From positions 69,278,552 to 69,342,551 of the forward strand of contig NC_092524.1 of NCBI RefSeq assembly GCF_037038585.1: a DNA stretch of 64,000 bases. Reading direction: 5' to 3'. The notes under the pieces are model-generated. The model did no database searches. It was given only the letters and a program-made list of their open reading frames with translations, and was not told the origin of the DNA. The stretch is from Patagioenas fasciata (taxonomy: Eukaryota; Chordata; Aves; Columbiformes; Columbidae). The position numbers and the translations under genes were made by a program. Below are positions 60,526-64,000 of the stretch, piece after piece (the stretch's first letter is position 1; every line of letters begins with the position of its first letter).

Positions 60526-61552
60526 GCTGCGATTTTGAAAGGAAAAAAAAAATAGGCTTGTTGGGTGGAGATGGTGGCTTAAAGTTAATATTTCATCAGA
60601 ATAAAGGCCGCACTGGCAGCGTGTGCTTGCGTTGGTGAATAAAACAACTCCAAAAAACGCTGGCATAGTGCATCCCCCAAGCCCTCTGCCCGGAGGGGCT
60701 CATGGGTGGGCTCTGCATGGGGAGATCGGGGCCAAAACATGGGGGTTTTGGATGCGATCTGGCAAAGAGCGCGGCTGAAGCGCTGCCTGGAGTCATAGCT
60801 CCGTGCTTTGCTGACCCAGCTCGGTCTCCTCGCTCCTCTCCGTCCTCCTCCTCCCACACCCACAGGAACGCTGCGGAGTTGGGATTTCACGCAGAAAACG
60901 TGAGAATTTTAACCAGGGTTTCACATATGTCCTAGAAATCCCCTCCTAACCAAGCACCTGGGATCTTAACGTGCCTGCAGTGCCTTCTGATGGCTTAATT
61001 ACTTTTTGCTTCTCCTGCAATGATGGGAGAAGCGGTTCCTTTGCTCAGAACAGCGGACGAAACCCAGTGGCCAGTCCCTGCTGGGGGCTCAGCTTTGCTC
61101 ACCACCACTTTTTGTTCACCTGATTTTCTTGGCGATCTAGGAACACAAATATATACAGTATATAGTTTATCACCTCTTTCACTGCCTATACCCTGGGTAA
61201 GCACTATATACAAACCCTGGCAAATAAATGGTCTGTGGCTTAGAAGAGCAGAAAATCCTCTGGAGTTATGCCCCGAGTTTATGGCGTCTTGTCTGCAGCA
61301 CCGATGTGCTCACAGTAAAACTCAGTTATGTTTCCCCTGCTGTTTCCTTGTGTTTGATGTCAGATGTCATGGTGGCTGGTGACACAAAATCGATGCCCAG
61401 GTGCTGGTCCCGGGGCTGTAGCTCAGTGATTTGGGCTCTGATGGCTCATCCTTCTTAAGACTTTCCTGGGATAAAGTGGGTCCAGGGAGTCTGGATATTC
61501 TAAGGCAAAAAAGAAATATTTACTGAGTCATTCAGAGCTCGCAATGAGTTTT
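60526..61552. other. Intergenic, nothing recognised
   Basis: A tRNA-like string near 61412 lacks a B box; otherwise unique sequence. Confidence 0.5.
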
Positions 61553-62281
61553 GATAGGAACAACCCCAGGTTCCAGTATAAGTTGGGGAATGATCCATTA
61601 GAGAGCAGTATAGGGGAAAGGGACCTGGGGGTCCTGGGGACAGCAGGGTGAGCATGAGCCAGCACTGGGCCCTTGTGGCCAGGAAGCCAATGGGACCTGG
61701 GGTGGGTTAGAAGGGGGTGGTCAGTAGGTCAGAGAGGTTCTCCTGCCCCTCTGCTCTGCCCTGGGGAGACCACACCTGGAATATTGTGTGCAGTTGTGGC
61801 CCCTCAGCTCCAGAAGGACAGGGAACTGCTGGAGAGAGTCCAGCGCAGCCACCAAGATGCTGGAGGGAGTGGAGCATCTCCCGTGTGAGGAAAGGCTGAG
61901 GGAGCTGGGGCTCTGGAGCTGGACAAGAGGAGACTGAGGGGGGACTCATTCATGGGGATCAATATGGAAAGGGGCAGTGTCAGGAGGATGGAGCCAGGCT
62001 CTTCTGAGTGACAACCAATGGTAGGACAAGGGGCAATGGATACAAACTGGAACACAGGAGGTTCCACTTAAATTTGAGAAGAAACTTGTTCCTGGTGAGG
62101 GTGGCAGAGCCTGGCCCAGGCTGCCCAGGGAGGTTGTGGAGTCTCCTTCTCTGCAGCCATTCAAACCCGCCTGGACACCTTCCTGTGGAACCTCAGCTGG
62201 GTGTTCCTGCTCCATGGGGGGATTGCACTGGATGAGCTTTCCAGGGCCCTTCCAGTCCCTAGCATTCTATGATTCTATGAT
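61553..62281 (+). mobile_element. CR1 LINE, 5'-truncated, young-looking
   Basis: It starts AGGAACAACCCCAGGTTCCA and runs without large gaps to CTAGCATTCTATGATTCTATGA, with two complete octamer tails. It is very similar to the copies at 13.6 and 57.3 kb. Confidence 0.94.
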
Positions 62282-63424
62282 ATGGGACATTTCTGTGTCT
62301 TCGAGGTTGTGCTTGAACGATCATGAGGGGATGCTGACGTTCACCGTGAAGTTATTGTTAATGTTTCATCTGATACGAGCACATTTAGTAGCGGGAACAT
62401 TCTAGGATCACCCACATCCAGAAATATACCCGTCTCTTTGAGCTGGTGGTCGGGTTTGAAGCCCACGTTGGACGATTAGTATAAACACGTGGTTTAAGAT
62501 TCAGCCTTCGCTTCCAAAACTCAATTATCCCTCTGCAGTGGGAGGGTAACCGCTGAAACACCAGCTAAAATGGGGTGGTGAGGGGCACAGTAAACTTTCC
62601 TCTCTTTTGATTACTGGGTGTAAAGCCATATTCAACAGCAGGGATGAACAGAGTAAAGCACATTCATATATTATCTGAGAGCTGAACGGGCAGTGTTATA
62701 ATATATAAATCAGCATGCTGCAGGCTGGATTTTCCAGGGGAGAAGTGTGATTTTCCATTGCTGGAGGGGATGGGGAGTGGGGTGAGGTGCTGCAGCCATC
62801 GGCGATGAACGGATCCCAAATGGACCTTGTTTCCCGCAGCGCTTGCAGGGTCTGGTCCCCGTGCAACGGCCATGGTGCCAATTACAGGAGCTAATGAAGA
62901 GAGGGGAGTTGGGCACCGCTTGCTTTCATTCCCCAAATGCCAGAGCTCCCGAAGCATGTTCTGGCATTTGAAACAAATGACTGCAGAGGAGTCTTGTCGG
63001 CACAGGGTTTGACGCGGCTCACAAAGTCCCATCTGCGCTGCCAGGCGGCTGCTCCCGTGTGTCCCTTCTGCAAAAAACACCAGGATTTGTTTTCAGCAGA
63101 CTCGGGATGTGGGGTCCTCGTGGGGATGGTGTGAAAATGGACCATCACTCACACAAACCTTAAGGCACTTTCTGCTGGGTCACTTGTCCCCAGCGAGAGG
63201 CTCCGACTTTGCTCTCATATGGTGGTTAAACCCCTGGTGTTTCTCCAAAGCCAAACTGAAATGTGGCTGCCAGATGGGTTTGCAATGTTTTTCATTTCAG
63301 CTGTCCAGACGTAGCCCTCTCCAGAGGAACCTCAGCAGACTTTTCCTCTGGCTGTGCCTTTTGCCAGTGCTGGAAAGACTTCCCCTCTCTGGAGGACATC
63401 TGGAAGATGCAATGACTTTTGGTC
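62282..63424. other. Intergenic, nothing recognised
   Basis: Unique sequence, no recognisable gene. Confidence 0.5.
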
Positions 63425-63695
63425 TCTTCTCTCAAGTAACAAGTGATAGGATGAGGGGAAACAGCATCGAGTTGCACCAGGGGAGGTTTAGATTGGATAT
63501 TAGGAAATGTTTGTTCATGGAAAGGGCTGTGGGGCATTGGAACAGGCTGCCCAGGGCAGTGCTGGAGTCACCATCCCCGGAGGGTTGGACAGACGGACAT
63601 GAGGTTCTCAGGACATGGGGCAGTGCCAGGGGTGGGTTAACGGCTGGACTCAATGATCTTGAGGTCTCTTCCAAGCAGAATGATTCCATGATTCT
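63425..63695 (+). mobile_element. CR1 LINE fragment
   Basis: It begins CTCAAGTAACAAGTGATAGG, has TTGCACCAGGGGAGGTTTAG, and ends ATGATTCCATGATTCTTTG. It is of the subfamily also at 24.3, 51.4 and 52.7 kb. Confidence 0.92.
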
Positions 63696-64000
63696 TTGCT
63701 GGTGCTTTGGGTTCTTTCTACCTGCAGACACTTGCTCCAGCATTGTGGTCCAGGTGCTGCAGGGGAACCTCCCATCTCCATTTACCTTCAGGTCCCTCTG
63801 GGACACGTTGCCCTTCACTGTTCTCCAGCACAGTGACTGCAACCGGGCGATAAACCAGATCGCTGGATGAATATGGGCTTAAAAACTGAAATCAGCACTT
63901 TGCTCTGTCTCCCATCTGCCTTGGGATATTTTGGGGTCAGCCCCTATCTTCAACCCATATCCCCCATCCATCCCTGCCCCACAACTTGCCTGTGGTCCCT
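63696..64000. other. Intergenic, nothing recognised
   Basis: Unique sequence to the window end. Confidence 0.5.

Noticed and set aside
61412-61434. tRNA-like string with an A-box-like TAGCTCAGTGAT
   Set aside because: There is no B box, no acceptor-stem pairing and no terminator at the expected distance.

Overview
The window is vertebrate nuclear DNA, almost certainly from a bird. Introns are compact, promoters are very GC-rich, and the interspersed repeats are nearly all CR1 LINEs whose 3' ends carry the ATTCTRTG-type tail typical of sauropsid CR1. The gene set and strands (POLE2 +, DNAAF2 +, MGAT2 -, LRR1 -, RPS29 +) match the human 14q21.3 cluster read in the opposite direction. The species cannot be named from sequence alone.

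Region by region: 1-20.57 kb holds 18 exons of POLE2 (the first exon lies upstream of the window), with CR1 copies in several introns. One POLE2 intron is a textbook U12-type AT-AC intron. 21.4-22.1 kb is a CR1 whose 3' end stops about 15 bp short of the DNAAF2 promoter. That promoter is a tandem 50-bp duplication, each copy with a YY1-like site and an RFX X-box-like site. DNAAF2 runs from 22.2 to 35.9 kb in three exons; its 8.7-kb first intron holds CR1s and an unusual CACGTG-rich repeat array that may belong to an old LTR. MGAT2 (single coding exon, 37.4-38.7 kb, minus) converges on DNAAF2, and a degenerate minisatellite lies upstream of it. LRR1 (four coding exons, 42.1-49.2 kb, minus) follows.

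Between LRR1 and RPS29 lies a dense control region: one CTCF-like site on the minus strand (49.46 kb), four CTCF-like sites on the plus strand in a 74-bp tandem array (50.3-50.54 kb), then a full-length 7SL RNA gene (50.61-50.91 kb, minus). The 7SL gene diverges from RPS29 (51.06-52.1 kb, plus) across about 150 bp containing a CRE. From 52.1 to 64 kb I see no gene, only CR1 copies of several subfamilies and a possible conserved non-coding block near 58.8-59.1 kb.

The cluster joins unrelated housekeeping functions: replication (POLE2, a Pol epsilon subunit; LRR1, the CUL2 receptor that removes terminated CMG helicase), dynein arm preassembly (DNAAF2), N-glycan branching (MGAT2), translation (RPS29) and protein targeting (7SL). 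RPL36AL, present between MGAT2 and LRR1 in human, is not seen here. No clearly new protein system is visible. The most notable observations are the U12 intron, the duplicated DNAAF2 promoter module, the CTCF/7SL/RPS29 control region, and a CR1 subfamily whose copies all share an altered reverse transcriptase active-site motif.
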